The notes below the pieces were generated by a model. The model did not search any database and was not told where the DNA came from. It saw only the letters and a program-made list of their open reading frames with translations. Of a stretch of 11,218 bases of DNA, positions 1 to 7,514 are shown in pieces (the first letter of the stretch is position 1; each line of letters starts with the position of its first letter). The translations under genes were made by a program, and so were the position numbers. Source of the stretch: Clostridia bacterium (GTDB lineage: Bacteria; Bacillota; Clostridia; Oscillospirales; SIG627). The stretch spans positions 1-11,218 of the forward strand of contig JAFTEP010000005.1 in NCBI GenBank assembly GCA_017453605.1, in the 5' to 3' direction.

Positions 1-680
1 CGGGCGACAGGATCGCGGTCGGTGTCAGCGGCGGAAAGGATTCGCTCTCGCTTCTGCGGGGCCTCTCCGCGCTGAGGGAGTTCAATCCGGCGCCGTTCGA
101 GCTGACCGCTCTCACCGTCGACCCGGGATTTGACACTCCCCTCGATCTCGGCGGCGTCGAAGAGTTCTGCCGCAAACTCGGCGTCGGTTTCACAGTCGTC
201 CCCACGAACATTTTCAGCATCGTCTTCAAAGCGAGAGAAGAATCAAATCCCTGCTCTCTTTGCGCCAAGATGCGCCGCGGAGCGCTCGACAGAGCCGCTG
301 TCGGGCTCGGCTGCAATAAACTCGCCCTCGGGCATCACGCGGACGACGTCATCGACACCTTTATGCTCAACCTTCTCCACGGCGGCAAGATCGACACCTT
401 CTCTCCCGTGACCTCCCTCGACCGGAGCGGGATCACGCTGATACGCCCGATGATCTACGTCCGCGAAAAGGAGCTCTCCGGCTTCGTGAAAAAGGCCGCC
501 CTTCCCGTCGTGAAGAGCCCCTGCCCCGTCGACCGGCATACTCAGCGCGAAGAAATGAAAAATCTTATCCTGGAAATAGAAAAAACAAACCGCGACGTCA
601 AGTCGAAGCTCTTCGGCGCGATCTGCCGTTCGGGCGTCGGCGGCTTTAAGGAACGCCCCGACCGCGCACAGAAAGGATGA
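1..680 (+). CDS. TtcA-like tRNA 2-thiocytidine synthetase, 5' truncated
   Basis: Partial gene: the frame is open from base 3 and the start lies left of the window, leaving about 225 codons. It begins almost at once with a PP-loop SGGKDS (27-44), the ATP-pyrophosphatase motif that adenylates the target base in the TilS/TtcA/MnmA group. A CxxC pair follows (PCSLC, Cys codons 252-254 and 261-263) and a third Cys in SPCPVD (522-524). That arrangement matches the three cysteines holding the iron-sulfur cluster in TtcA, which thiolates C32 of some tRNAs. ALGHHADD (from about 324) is the conserved segment after the PP-loop in this family. A TilS is less likely because TilS lacks these cysteines; a related cluster-dependent thiolase of other tRNA specificity cannot be excluded, so no symbol is given. 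Its stop (678-680) overlaps the ATG of lnt in an ATGA arrangement, indicating translational coupling. Confidence 0.85.
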   Translation, partial: GDRIAVGVSGGKDSLSLLRGLSALREFNPAPFELTALTVDPGFDTPLDLGGVEEFCRKLGVGFTVVPTNIFSIVFKAREESNPCSLCAKMRRGALDRAAVGLGCNKLALGHHADDVIDTFMLNLLHGGKIDTFSPVTSLDRSGITLIRPMIYVREKELSGFVKKAALPVVKSPCPVDRHTQREEMKNLILEIEKTNRDVKSKLFGAICRSGVGGFKERPDRAQKG

Positions 681-2272
681 TGAAAAAAATGACGAGTGAA
701 CGCCCCGTCCCGATCATCCCCGCGCGCCCAGTGCGCTTCAAAAAAACGCTTTTCTGTCTGTCGGGGCTAATCTGTTCTACGCCTCTGGTCTTTCCTCAGA
801 CCTTTCCCCTTTCGTTTCTTGCCCTCGCGTTCTGCTTTTACGTCTACTGCGATCTGCTTGAGGACAAAGACAAAAAGGGCTTCTACTCCAAGGGATTTTT
901 GTTTTTCTTCCTGTACAATATTCCTATCTACTCGTTCTTTCTCTGGATGCATCCGCTCGATTTCGTCGGGCTCTCCGACGCGCTCTCTCTTGCTCTGCTG
1001 AGCTTCGCGGTCCTCGCGGTATCGGCGCTCCACGCCTCGCTTTTCGCGGCGATCTTTCCCCTCACGGCGCTCTTTTGCCGCCGCAAAGCGAATATTCCCT
1101 CCGCTCTGTGCTTCGGAGGTCTTTGGATAGTCTGCGAATGGACCGTCGAGCAGGGGATCCTCGGATTCCCGTGGAACCGGCTCGCTCTGGGTCAGTACCT
1201 CTTCACCCCGTTCATCGCCTCGGCGTCCCTCTTCGGAAGCCTTTTCGTGAGTCTTCTTGTCGTTCTCATCGGCGCTTTCGCGGGACTTGCCGCGTATAAA
1301 AAGAAACTCGTTCCCGCCGCTGTCTGCGCCGCGATCCTCGCCGCCGATCTGGTTTTCGGCGCTCTGAAGACCGTCATCGTCGAAAACACAGTCAGCGTCA
1401 CCGTCGTCCAGGCAAACGTGCTCTCCGGGCAGAAATGGGACGAAAACTATCTCGACCGGATCATCGACGACCATCTCGCGCTCACCCGATCCGCGAAGAA
1501 AGCCGACCTCATCCTCTGGCCGGAGACCGCGATCCCGGTGGATATGGGGACCAACCCCGCTCTGGAAGACTTCTACGTTTCTCTCAGCGAAGAGCTCGGC
1601 GCGCCTATCCTCACCGGAGCTCTCGTCACGGATGAAGAGGGCACGAAGAACTGCGTCGCTTATATCGACTCAGACGGCGTTTTCAATCTCTACGCCAAGA
1701 GGCATCTCGTTCCGATCGGGGAATATCTGCCTGCGGAGGACCTTCTCGGGAAGCTCATGCCGTTTCTGGCGCAGATAAACGTGCTGTCCGATCCGCTGAC
1801 TCCCGGCGACGGCGCCGAGGTCTGCGAAGCCGCCGGAGTGAAGATCGGCTCGCTGGTCTGCTTCGATTCGGTCTTCGCCCCTCTCGCCGCGGATTCCGCT
1901 AAAAACGGTGCGGAACTGATATTTTTGGCGACCAACGATTCGTGGTACAAGGATTCCCCCGCCACGACCCAGCACCTCGCGCAGAGCGTGTTCAGAGCCG
2001 TCGAGAACAGCCGTTCGGTAGTGATCGCCGCAAATTCGGGGATCTCCGCGGTGATAGATCCCGACGGCGCGATCAAAGCTCAACTCGCGCCGCTGACTCA
2101 GGGCGTCATCGAGCAGGACGCCGTAATTTGCCGCGACGCAGCGCTCTACACCTTCGCCGGAGACCTGCCCGTCCTTCTGCTGAGCGCCGTATTCGCCGCT
2201 CTCGCTCCGGCGATCGCCATTACAAAAAAGATCCGTGAGAAAAGTTCCGCCCGGACCCTGAACCGAAGATAA
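677..2272 (+). CDS. lnt: apolipoprotein N-acyltransferase
   Basis: Lnt transfers an acyl chain from a phospholipid to the free amino group of the diacylglyceryl-cysteine of lipoproteins, at the outer face of the cytoplasmic membrane. The 531-residue product is close to the usual 500-550. The first ~225 residues are a chain of hydrophobic segments, including the family-like FPWNRLALGQY; the rest is a nitrilase-fold domain. The triad is visible: Glu283 in WPETAIP, Lys341 in AKRHLVPIGEYLP and Cys395 in SLVCFDSVF, with spacing like Escherichia coli Glu267/Lys335/Cys387. After the cysteine it has FDS where E. coli has a YE motif. Start: AGAAAGG (670-676) directly abuts ATG 677, so the in-frame ATGs at 680 or 689 may be the true start; the difference is one to four residues. 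The gene is coupled to the upstream thiolase and 11 bp from recD2. Canonical Lnt is uncommon in Firmicutes. Confidence 0.93.
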   Translation: MMKKMTSERPVPIIPARPVRFKKTLFCLSGLICSTPLVFPQTFPLSFLALAFCFYVYCDLLEDKDKKGFYSKGFLFFFLYNIPIYSFFLWMHPLDFVGLSDALSLALLSFAVLAVSALHASLFAAIFPLTALFCRRKANIPSALCFGGLWIVCEWTVEQGILGFPWNRLALGQYLFTPFIASASLFGSLFVSLLVVLIGAFAGLAAYKKKLVPAAVCAAILAADLVFGALKTVIVENTVSVTVVQANVLSGQKWDENYLDRIIDDHLALTRSAKKADLILWPETAIPVDMGTNPALEDFYVSLSEELGAPILTGALVTDEEGTKNCVAYIDSDGVFNLYAKRHLVPIGEYLPAEDLLGKLMPFLAQINVLSDPLTPGDGAEVCEAAGVKIGSLVCFDSVFAPLAADSAKNGAELIFLATNDSWYKDSPATTQHLAQSVFRAVENSRSVVIAANSGISAVIDPDGAIKAQLAPLTQGVIEQDAVICRDAALYTFAGDLPVLLLSAVFAALAPAIAITKKIREKSSARTLNRR

Positions 2273-2283
2273 GGAAAAACACA

Positions 2284-4506
2284 ATGTCTTTCAACGATAT
2301 GCCCGCTCCTTCAAAGGAAAACCTCATCTCGCTCTCCGGGAGCGTCGAGGACGTCATATATCAGAACGACGAGAACTTTTACACCGTCGCCGTGCTGGAC
2401 GTCGACGGCGATCCTGTCACCATCGTCGGCACGATGCCCGGACTCAGGCTCGGCGCCAACGCGCGCGTCATGGGCGAATGGGTGATCCACCCCAGCTACG
2501 GGAAGCAGTTCAAGGTCTCGGTCTTCGAGCCCGAGATCCCGGACGACGCCGCGGGTATGCTCAGATACCTCTCCTCGCGCACGATAAAGGGCGTCGGACC
2601 CAAGACAGCCAAGCGCATCGTCGACAGATTCGGCGCGACAAGCTTCGACGTCATAGAAAATTCTCCCGAGCTTCTCTCTCAGATCAAGGGGATCACGCCC
2701 GCTAAGGCGAGCGAGATCTCCCGAGCCTTCCGGGATCAGTTCGGTCTCAGGAACGTTATACTGTTCTTCGGCGAGCATTTCGGACCCGCGACCTCGATGA
2801 AGATCTACAAGCAGTTCGGGAACGGCGCGGTCGAGCTTGTGAAGAACAACCCATATATCCTCTGCGACAAGGTCTACGGCGTCGGCTTCGAGAGAGCCGA
2901 CAGACTCGCGATGTCGCTCGGCGTCGCGCAGGATTCCCCGATGAGGGTGGAAGCCGGGATAATGTATCTTCTCAGCTACAACGCCGCGTCCAACGGACAC
3001 GTCTATCTGCCGCTCGAAAAGCTCGCCGCCGCATCCGCGAAGCTGCTCGGATGCAGCGAGGAGGCGGCGCGCTCCGGGATCGAGAACCTCGCCGCCGCCG
3101 ACAGGCTCGTGAAGAGAGTCTTCCCCGAGCACACCGCCGTATATGCCAAAAAAGCCTACGACGCGGAGACGACCTGCGCCGTGAGGCTTTCGATCCTTTC
3201 GTCCGTGAACCTCTACGGCACGGTGATCGGCGCGGAAAAACTCATAGAGGAGACCCAGGACGCCGAGGGGATCGAATACGCCCCGGCGCAGAAAAAGGCG
3301 ATCCTCAGCGCGATCAACGAGCCGCTTACCGTGATAACCGGCGGTCCCGGGACCGGCAAGACCACGATAATCAAGGCGGTCCTCAGGATCTTCACCGGGC
3401 TCGGACTCAAGACCGCGCTCGCCGCCCCTACCGGACGCGCCGCAAAGCGGATGAGCGAGGCGACAAGCGAAGAGGCGAAGACCGTCCACAGGCTCCTCGA
3501 GATGGAGTTTTCAGAGGACGACGAGCCCAGATTCTACAGGGGCGAACTGACCCCGCTCGATTACAACGCGGTGATCGTCGACGAGGTCTCGATGATCGAC
3601 GTGTTTTTGTTTTCTTCTCTTCTCAGGGCGCTCCGTCCGGGCACGAGGCTCATCCTCATCGGCGACAGCGACCAGCTCCCGAGCGTAGGCGCCGGAGACG
3701 TGCTGAGGGATATAATCGCGTCGAAAAAATACAAAGTCTGCCGTCTGGAGCGCATCTTCCGTCAGTCGGACGACAGCAGCATCGTCGCCAACGCGCACAG
3801 GATAAACCGCGGCGAATATCCGGTCGCCTCCGGCAAAAACGGCGACTTCTTCATGCTCGAACGCCCCGATCCGGCATCCAGCCTTTCGGCGGTAGTGGAG
3901 CTATGCGCATCCCGACTGCCTAAGACCTACGGCAGGGACGTCTTGGAGGGAGTGCAGATCCTTTCCTGCACGAAAAAGGGAGAGCTCGGCACCGTCAACA
4001 TAAATTCGGTGCTCCAGAACACCCTGAACCCGCCCGCAAAAGACAAGCCCGAGCACAGAAGCGGCGAAAGGATCTTCCGGCTCGGAGACAAGGTGATGCA
4101 GATCACCAACGACTACGAAATGCTCTGGCGCGCCGCCGAAAACGAGAGCCTGACCGGAACCGGCGTCTTCAACGGCGACATAGGTAGGATAATCTCTCTC
4201 GACCCCGACGAGCAGCTCCTGACGGTCGATTTCGACGGCAGGCTCTGCGACTACGACTTCTCGGCGCTCGACGAGCTCGAGCACGCCTGGGCGGTCACGG
4301 TCCACAAATCGCAGGGCAGCGAGTATCCGATAGTTATCCTCCCGGTCTTCAATCCACCGCCGATGCTCGCGGCGCGAAACCTTCTCTACACCGCAGTCAC
4401 ACGCGCAAAAAAAATGGTCATCATCGTCGGAAACGGCGCCTCGGTCCGCCGCATGGTCGACAACGACCGCCCCGCCGCAAGATACACGGCGTTGTGGAGA
4501 CTGTGA
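2284..4506 (+). CDS. recD2: RecD2-type ATP-dependent DNA helicase
   Basis: Superfamily 1B 5'-3' DNA helicase of the RecD2 type, found in bacteria where it works without RecB and RecC in DNA repair and replication-fork processing. The 740 residues fit this family (roughly 700-800). An N-terminal beta-rich region is followed by tandem helix-hairpin-helix segments (IKGVGPKTA near residue 103, then IKGITPAKA). The motor has Walker A GGPGTGKT with Lys359, Walker B VDEVSMID with Asp433/Glu434, GDSDQLPSVGAGD, the FRQ motif, VTVHKSQGSE with Gln677, and LYTAVTRAKK with the arginine finger Arg707. All helicase motifs look intact. The start is supported by AAGGA (2271-2275) eight bases ahead, partly overlapping the lnt stop. 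It is the last gene of its operon, followed by a terminator. Its job is unrelated to its lipoprotein neighbour, so the linkage is probably just housekeeping organisation. Confidence 0.96.
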   Translation: MSFNDMPAPSKENLISLSGSVEDVIYQNDENFYTVAVLDVDGDPVTIVGTMPGLRLGANARVMGEWVIHPSYGKQFKVSVFEPEIPDDAAGMLRYLSSRTIKGVGPKTAKRIVDRFGATSFDVIENSPELLSQIKGITPAKASEISRAFRDQFGLRNVILFFGEHFGPATSMKIYKQFGNGAVELVKNNPYILCDKVYGVGFERADRLAMSLGVAQDSPMRVEAGIMYLLSYNAASNGHVYLPLEKLAAASAKLLGCSEEAARSGIENLAAADRLVKRVFPEHTAVYAKKAYDAETTCAVRLSILSSVNLYGTVIGAEKLIEETQDAEGIEYAPAQKKAILSAINEPLTVITGGPGTGKTTIIKAVLRIFTGLGLKTALAAPTGRAAKRMSEATSEEAKTVHRLLEMEFSEDDEPRFYRGELTPLDYNAVIVDEVSMIDVFLFSSLLRALRPGTRLILIGDSDQLPSVGAGDVLRDIIASKKYKVCRLERIFRQSDDSSIVANAHRINRGEYPVASGKNGDFFMLERPDPASSLSAVVELCASRLPKTYGRDVLEGVQILSCTKKGELGTVNINSVLQNTLNPPAKDKPEHRSGERIFRLGDKVMQITNDYEMLWRAAENESLTGTGVFNGDIGRIISLDPDEQLLTVDFDGRLCDYDFSALDELEHAWAVTVHKSQGSEYPIVILPVFNPPPMLAARNLLYTAVTRAKKMVIIVGNGASVRRMVDNDRPAARYTALWRL

Positions 4507-4523
4507 AAACCGCAAAAAAACCA

Positions 4524-4557
4524 CCCGCGGACAAATTTTCAGTCCGCGGGCTCTTTT
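4524..4557. terminator. bidirectional intrinsic terminator between recD2 and folD
   Basis: A perfect 9-bp GC-rich stem CCCGCGGAC (4524-4532) / GTCCGCGGG (4542-4550) with a 9-nt loop is followed by CTCTTTTTTG on the plus strand. On the minus strand the same hairpin is followed by TGGTTTTTTTG from the A-run at 4514-4520. It therefore can end both the recD2 operon and the lgt-folD transcript arriving from the right. No closer T-tailed hairpin is obvious between the folD stop and this site. Confidence 0.9.
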
Positions 4558-4645
4558 TTGAACCGATCCGAACGGAAAAGTTCAGCCCTGAAGCTGTTTT
4601 TCGGGATTTTTCCGGGCGGAGATTTTTATTATGTAAGCCTGTTTT

Positions 4646-5491
4646 TTATCTTCTCTCACACAGCCTTTCGGCGCCGAGGAGGGTGTTTTTCATGAGCGTA
4701 GCTATAGTCATCGGACCGCAGCCTCCGGGGACCGGGGTGTAGAACGAAGACTTCGGCGCCGCGTTCTCGAGGTCGATGTCTCCGACGTTGCCGGCGTTGA
4801 AGCCCGCGTCGACGAGCACCGCCCCCTCTTTGATCCATTCGGCCTTTATCAGCTTCGGTCTGCCCGCCGCCGCGACGACTATGTCCGCTTCCCTCACGAC
4901 TTCTCCGAGGTCTCTTGTCTTCGTGTGGCAGACGGTGACCGTGGCGTCGGCCTTCAGGAGCATCATCGCCGCCGGCTTGCCGAGGATCGCGCTCCTGCCG
5001 ATCACGACGGCGCGCCTGCCGCTGACCGGCACCTTATATTCTTCAAGCAGCGCCATTATGCCGCCGGGCGTCGCGCTCGGATAGGCGTCGAGCCCCATGC
5101 TCATCCTGCCGAAGGTCCGGGTGTTCACTCCGTCGACGTCCTTTTCGGGCGCGATCGCGTCGAAGCACGCCCTCTCGTCTATCTGCTTCGGGACAGGATG
5201 CTGGAGCAGGATCCCGCAGACGGAGGGGTTTTCGTTCAGCCTGTTGATCAGCGCGAGCAGCTCTTCTGTGGTCGTCTCTTCCGGCAGCTCAACGCTCAGG
5301 GATTCCAGCCCCACTCTCGCGCATGCGTTCTTTTTCATCCTGACGTAGGTCGCGCTCGCCGGATCGGATCCGACCAGCACTGTCGCCAGAGCGGGAACGA
5401 ACCCGAACTTTTCTTTCAGCGCCGCGCTTCTTATAAGAAGCTGAGCCTCGATCTTTTTTGAAAGCGCCTTACCGTCAAGAATTACCGGCAT
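4646..5491 (-). CDS. folD: bifunctional methylenetetrahydrofolate dehydrogenase / cyclohydrolase
   Basis: FolD interconverts 5,10-methylene-THF, methenyl-THF and 10-formyl-THF in the cytosol, supplying one-carbon units. Seen in the sequence: YVRMKKN with the Tyr-x3-Lys catalytic pair, GILLQHPVP (the QxPxP loop), KDVDGVN, ATPGGIM, the Rossmann signature GRSAILGKP, and the C-terminal YTPVPGGCGPMT. With the start at base 5491 (MPVILDGK) the protein has 281 residues, the normal family length. An in-frame ATG lies 6 bases upstream (5497) and the frame stays open to 5695, but that extension is lysine/arginine-rich and is the antisense reading of the lgt tail. AGAGGGGG just upstream sits 6 nt from ATG 5491 and 0 nt from 5497, which decides the start. 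The gene overlaps the end of lgt by 17 bp and is likely co-transcribed and coupled with it. Confidence 0.96.
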   Translation of the reverse strand: MPVILDGKALSKKIEAQLLIRSAALKEKFGFVPALATVLVGSDPASATYVRMKKNACARVGLESLSVELPEETTTEELLALINRLNENPSVCGILLQHPVPKQIDERACFDAIAPEKDVDGVNTRTFGRMSMGLDAYPSATPGGIMALLEEYKVPVSGRRAVVIGRSAILGKPAAMMLLKADATVTVCHTKTRDLGEVVREADIVVAAAGRPKLIKAEWIKEGAVLVDAGFNAGNVGDIDLENAAPKSSFYTPVPGGCGPMTIATLMKNTLLGAERLCERR

Positions 5492-6563
5492 CGTCATCCC
5501 CCTCTTCGTCCTCTTCGGTGTCTTCCGTTGTCTCATCCGCGGGCGCGTCCGGATCGTTTTCCGGCTGTTCGTCCGCGCCCGAATCGTACGGGACGGTCTT
5601 TTTTTCTTCCGTTTCTTTTGTTTCTTCCGTTTTCTCTGACTCTTCGCCGTCTTCGGCTTTTTCGGACTCTTCGCTATCCGCCGATGCCTCTTCATCGGGC
5701 GCGGCCTGTTTTATCGCGAAAGGCTCGGCGGCAAAGACCCAGACCTTTTTCTTTTTCAGAATGAAGCCGAGGATGAACAAAACGAGTCCCAGGATCCCGC
5801 CGATCAGGCAGACGTTCTGGCTGAACATACCCCCGAACAGGACGCTTTTCATCTTGTACTCCGGATCCCTCAGCGTTTCGAGCCACGCTCTGATGAGCCC
5901 GTACCACGCGAAGTAGAAGAAAACGATCTGGCCGTTGTATTTCTTCCTTTTATATAGAATATGCATTATTATAAAGCCGGCGACGTTGAAGAAGCACTCG
6001 TATAAAAACAGCGGATGCACGTTCGAGTGGACGATGATCCCGTCGGAGAGCGTCATCGCGAACGGCAGAGAGGTCTCGACTCCGAACACCTCGCCGTTGA
6101 AGAAGTTGCCCCAGCGCCCAATGGCCTGCGCCAGGATCACTCCGGGCGCGATCGCGTCGAGAACGATGAGCGGATTGTGCTTTTTCACTTTCGCGACGAT
6201 AAGGAGAGTTATCGCCCCGAAGACTATGCCGCCGGTGATCGCAAGACCGCCGTTCCAGATCGCGACCATATCCCCGAAGGTCTTGAAGCTTTTCAGATCC
6301 GTGATGACGTAGAACGCTCTCGCGCCGATGATGCCGATCGGCACCGCAAACAGGCAGTAATCGAGAAGATCGTCCGTCTTCAGTCCCTCTTTTTTGAACC
6401 TGCCCGAAGCGTAGAAGTAGCTCACGATGATCCCTATGCAGATCAGGATCCCGTACCAGGCGATGTTCCTTCCGAAAATGCTGAACGCCACGGGATTTAC
6501 CTCGAACTCGAAATCTTTCAAAAAGGGCAATTTTTCAAAAACCACCGTAAAAGGTCCGCCCAT
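5475..6563 (-). CDS. lgt: prolipoprotein diacylglyceryl transferase with acidic tail
   Basis: Lgt is an integral membrane enzyme that moves diacylglycerol from phosphatidylglycerol to the lipobox cysteine of prolipoproteins, the first maturation step. Counting from ATG 6563, the Lgt signature GRWGNFFNGEVFG (Arg150, Asn153, Asn156, Glu158, Gly161) is present, as are HPLFLYE and RAWLE (Arg225/Glu229), matching residues known to matter in E. coli Lgt. Around seven hydrophobic segments span residues 20-270. At the HGG motif of E. coli this protein has ITGG (Thr110), a position that also varies in other Gram-positives. The core ends near residue 286; the last ~75 residues are a Glu/Asp/Ser/Thr/Pro-rich tail predicted cytoplasmic, making 362 residues against the usual 260-300. 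The start is set by AAGGAGGG (6568-6575) five bases ahead; an ATG ten codons upstream lacks such a site. It leads an operon with folD. Confidence 0.95.
   Translation of the reverse strand: MGGPFTVVFEKLPFLKDFEFEVNPVAFSIFGRNIAWYGILICIGIIVSYFYASGRFKKEGLKTDDLLDYCLFAVPIGIIGARAFYVITDLKSFKTFGDMVAIWNGGLAITGGIVFGAITLLIVAKVKKHNPLIVLDAIAPGVILAQAIGRWGNFFNGEVFGVETSLPFAMTLSDGIIVHSNVHPLFLYECFFNVAGFIIMHILYKRKKYNGQIVFFYFAWYGLIRAWLETLRDPEYKMKSVLFGGMFSQNVCLIGGILGLVLFILGFILKKKKVWVFAAEPFAIKQAAPDEEASADSEESEKAEDGEESEKTEETKETEEKKTVPYDSGADEQPENDPDAPADETTEDTEEDEEGDDDAGNS
5498..5507 (-). promoter_or_regulatory. folD ribosome binding site inside the lgt acidic tail
   Basis: On the minus strand GAAGAGGGGG runs from 5507 to 5498, six bases before ATG 5491. 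The same bases encode Glu-Glu-Gly of the acidic Lgt C-terminus, so the folD Shine-Dalgarno is read as part of the Lgt coding sequence. This favours 5491 over 5497 as the folD start. Confidence 0.6.
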
Positions 6564-6567
6564 TTTT

Positions 6568-6575
6568 CCCTCCTT
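6568..6575 (-). promoter_or_regulatory. lgt ribosome binding site
   Basis: The minus strand reads AAGGAGGG then AAAA(A) before ATG 6563: a near-perfect anti-16S complement at normal distance. It selects 6563 rather than the longer in-frame start at 6593. Confidence 0.85.
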
Positions 6576-6632
6576 GACTTGCAAAACGGGCAAAAAACGC
6601 TTTTCTTCGGCCCGCTTTCTGGATTTTTATAT

Positions 6633-6661
6633 ATTTTAACTCATTTTCGCGCGAATTTCAA
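6633..6661 (-). promoter_or_regulatory. sigma-A-type promoter for lgt-folD
   Basis: On the minus strand, TTGAAA (6661-6656) is followed by a 17-bp spacer and TAAAAT (6638-6633), giving a leader of roughly 60 nt to the lgt ATG. Both hexamers are one mismatch from consensus and the spacing is optimal. Confidence 0.7.
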
Positions 6662-6712
6662 ACATAAAATATGAACAAGTCGATTTTTCTTTCGTTTTCA
6701 CGGCGCGGGTCA

Positions 6713-6741
6713 TTGAAAGTCTTTACGAATGTATGTTATAT
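6713..6741 (+). promoter_or_regulatory. sigma-A-type promoter for the lysis cassette
   Basis: TTGAAA (6713-6718), a 17-bp spacer, then TTATAT (6736-6741), or TATATT one base on. Transcription would start near 6749, giving a ~130-nt leader to the ATG at 6878. The presence of a promoter here suggests the three phage-type genes are an independent unit and not the tail of a longer phage operon. Confidence 0.6.
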
Positions 6742-6782
6742 TCACCCTTGCAAGCTTCCCCGGAGCCAGAAAAAGCGAGGTG

Positions 6783-6806
6783 AAAAAAAGGACTTTACCG
6801 GTCCTT
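6783..6806 (-). terminator. possible intrinsic terminator facing lgt
   Basis: Read on the minus strand, AAGGAC (6806-6801), a 7-nt loop and GTCCTT (6793-6788) are followed by five more T (7 in total). On the plus strand the hairpin is followed by ATAAAAAAA, not a T-run, so it should not stop the lysis-cassette transcript. It could block antisense transcription running from the cassette toward lgt, or simply be a 5' leader structure. Confidence 0.4.
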
Positions 6807-6877
6807 ATAAAAAAAGTGAAAAAGAAAAATCACATAACGCCGTCCGGAGGGCGGCACGGCGGACGCGGAGGGGAAAA

Positions 6878-7180
6878 ATGACCCTCTTCCAGTGGCTGAC
6901 GCTCCTCGGCGCGCCCGCTATCTGCGCCGGAGCGATAGGTATCGCGCTCAGAGCCGTCGGCGAGAGCCGGCGCACGGAGCGCGCTCTCAGGGAGGGGATT
7001 CAGGCGCTCCTCAGGGCGCAGATGATCGACGACTTCAACAAGTGGTCGGAAAAAGGCAGGGCTCCGATCTACGCGCGCGAAAACTTCGAGAACTGCTGGA
7101 AGCAGTATCACGCGCTCGGCGCGAACGGAGTCATGGACGACATAAGAAAAAAGTTTCTCGAGCTGCCCACGGGCGGCTGA
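6878..7180 (+). CDS. small phage-type one-pass membrane protein, lysis cassette
   Basis: A 100-residue protein with one N-terminal membrane segment (about residues 7-26, LLGAPAICAGAIG) and a charged C-terminal part: RALREGIQALLRAQM, then GRAPIYARENFENCW, the YHALGANGVMDD segment, and an end in LELPTGG. This pattern (single anchor, LLRAQMIDDFNKW-like helix, PIYARE, YHxLGxNG, LPT end) is one I recognise from small proteins placed just ahead of the holin and endolysin in phages and prophages of Clostridia; its exact role is not known to me. It could be a second holin, an antiholin-like regulator or an accessory protein. The start ATG is set by GGAGGGG (6867-6873) four bases ahead. The longer in-frame start at 6671 lacks a ribosome binding site and gives an implausible N-terminus. 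The next gene starts 28 bp downstream. Confidence 0.8.
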   Translation: MTLFQWLTLLGAPAICAGAIGIALRAVGESRRTERALREGIQALLRAQMIDDFNKWSEKGRAPIYARENFENCWKQYHALGANGVMDDIRKKFLELPTGG

Positions 7181-7208
7181 TGAAAAACAGAAAGAAAGGA
7201 GAAATATC

Positions 7209-7511
7209 ATGGAATCGGCATACGGCGCCGCGGATCTTATCAGACCCGAGCTCACGGCGCTTATCCCCGTTCTCTATCTTATCGGGATCGGGCTCAAAAA
7301 CTCAAGATCGGTCAAAGATAAATACATACCTCTGATCCTCGGGATCGCCGGCGCGCTGCTCTGCGCGCTTTGGTGTCTCGGAGCGGCGGACATAAAAAGC
7401 TTCGGCGACGCGGCGGCGGTCGTCTTCTCGGCGGTGACCCAGGGAGTTCTCGCCGCGGGAGCCGGAGTCTACACGAACCAGCTCATCAAGCAGGCGCGAA
7501 AGGAGGAGTGA
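7209..7511 (+). CDS. phage holin-like protein
   Basis: A 100-residue protein with three or so hydrophobic stretches: IPVLYLIGIGLKN near the N-terminus, IPLILGIAGALLCALWCLGA in the middle, and a less hydrophobic helix ending in QGVLAAGAGVYTNQLIKQ, with a short basic/acidic tail. Size, the KDKYIPLILGI turn between the first two segments, and the QGVLAAGxxVYxNQ ending fit the A118/Hol118-like holin group (I believe Pfam Phage_holin_5_2; not searched). Holins form timed lesions in the cytoplasmic membrane that let an endolysin reach the wall. The position just before an amidase that lacks a signal peptide agrees with this. AAAGGAG (7195-7201) precedes the ATG by seven bases. The stop (7509-7511) is three bases before the TTG of the amidase, so the two are tightly coupled. 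Confidence 0.8.
   Translation: MESAYGAADLIRPELTALIPVLYLIGIGLKNSRSVKDKYIPLILGIAGALLCALWCLGAADIKSFGDAAAVVFSAVTQGVLAAGAGVYTNQLIKQARKEE
7499..7506 (+). promoter_or_regulatory. ribosome binding site supporting the TTG start of the amidase
   Basis: AAAGGAGG, at the 3' end of the holin gene, lies eight bases before TTG 7515. No ATG gives as good an arrangement: the first in-frame ATG (Met47 of the TTG-started protein) would cut into the segment just ahead of the catalytic domain. Confidence 0.75.
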
Positions 7512-7514
7512 ACC

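Larger units (their letters stand above)
6564..6877. other. divergent intergenic region between lgt and the lysis cassette
   Basis: This 314-base gap holds two divergent sigma-A-type promoters (6633-6661 minus, 6713-6741 plus), the lgt leader with a possible CGGGC/GCCCG stem (6587-6591 with 6610-6614), and a ~135-base leader ahead of the first lysis-cassette gene. That leader contains a hairpin facing the minus strand (6783-6806) and a 6-bp stem CGTCCG (6841-6846) / CGGACG (6860-6865) just before the ribosome binding site. An open frame from ATG 6671 runs into the downstream gene, but its translation is lysine-rich and has no ribosome binding site, so no extra gene is called. Confidence 0.7.

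Noticed and set aside
767..1474. Antisense ORF across the membrane part of lnt
   Set aside because: Highly charged, low-complexity translation that mirrors hydrophobic codons; no independent start signals.
2311..3489. Long antisense ORF (392 codons) across recD2
   Set aside because: Shadow frame caused by GC-rich codon structure; no recognisable domain and the plus-strand helicase is unambiguous.
4560..4645. Separate terminator close to the folD stop
   Set aside because: Only short 4-5 bp stems such as CAGC/GCTG near 4583-4595 were seen; the 4524-4557 hairpin explains termination on both strands.
5492..5695. Longer FolD starting at 5695 with a Lys/Arg-rich leader
   Set aside because: The extension is another frame of the lgt acidic tail; a 281-residue FolD from 5491 matches the family and has the ribosome binding site.
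6671..6877. N-terminal extension of the first lysis-cassette protein from ATG 6671
   Set aside because: No ribosome binding site, the translated part is lysine/arginine-rich and unlike a protein, and it overlaps the predicted promoter; ATG 6878 has GGAGGGG at good distance.
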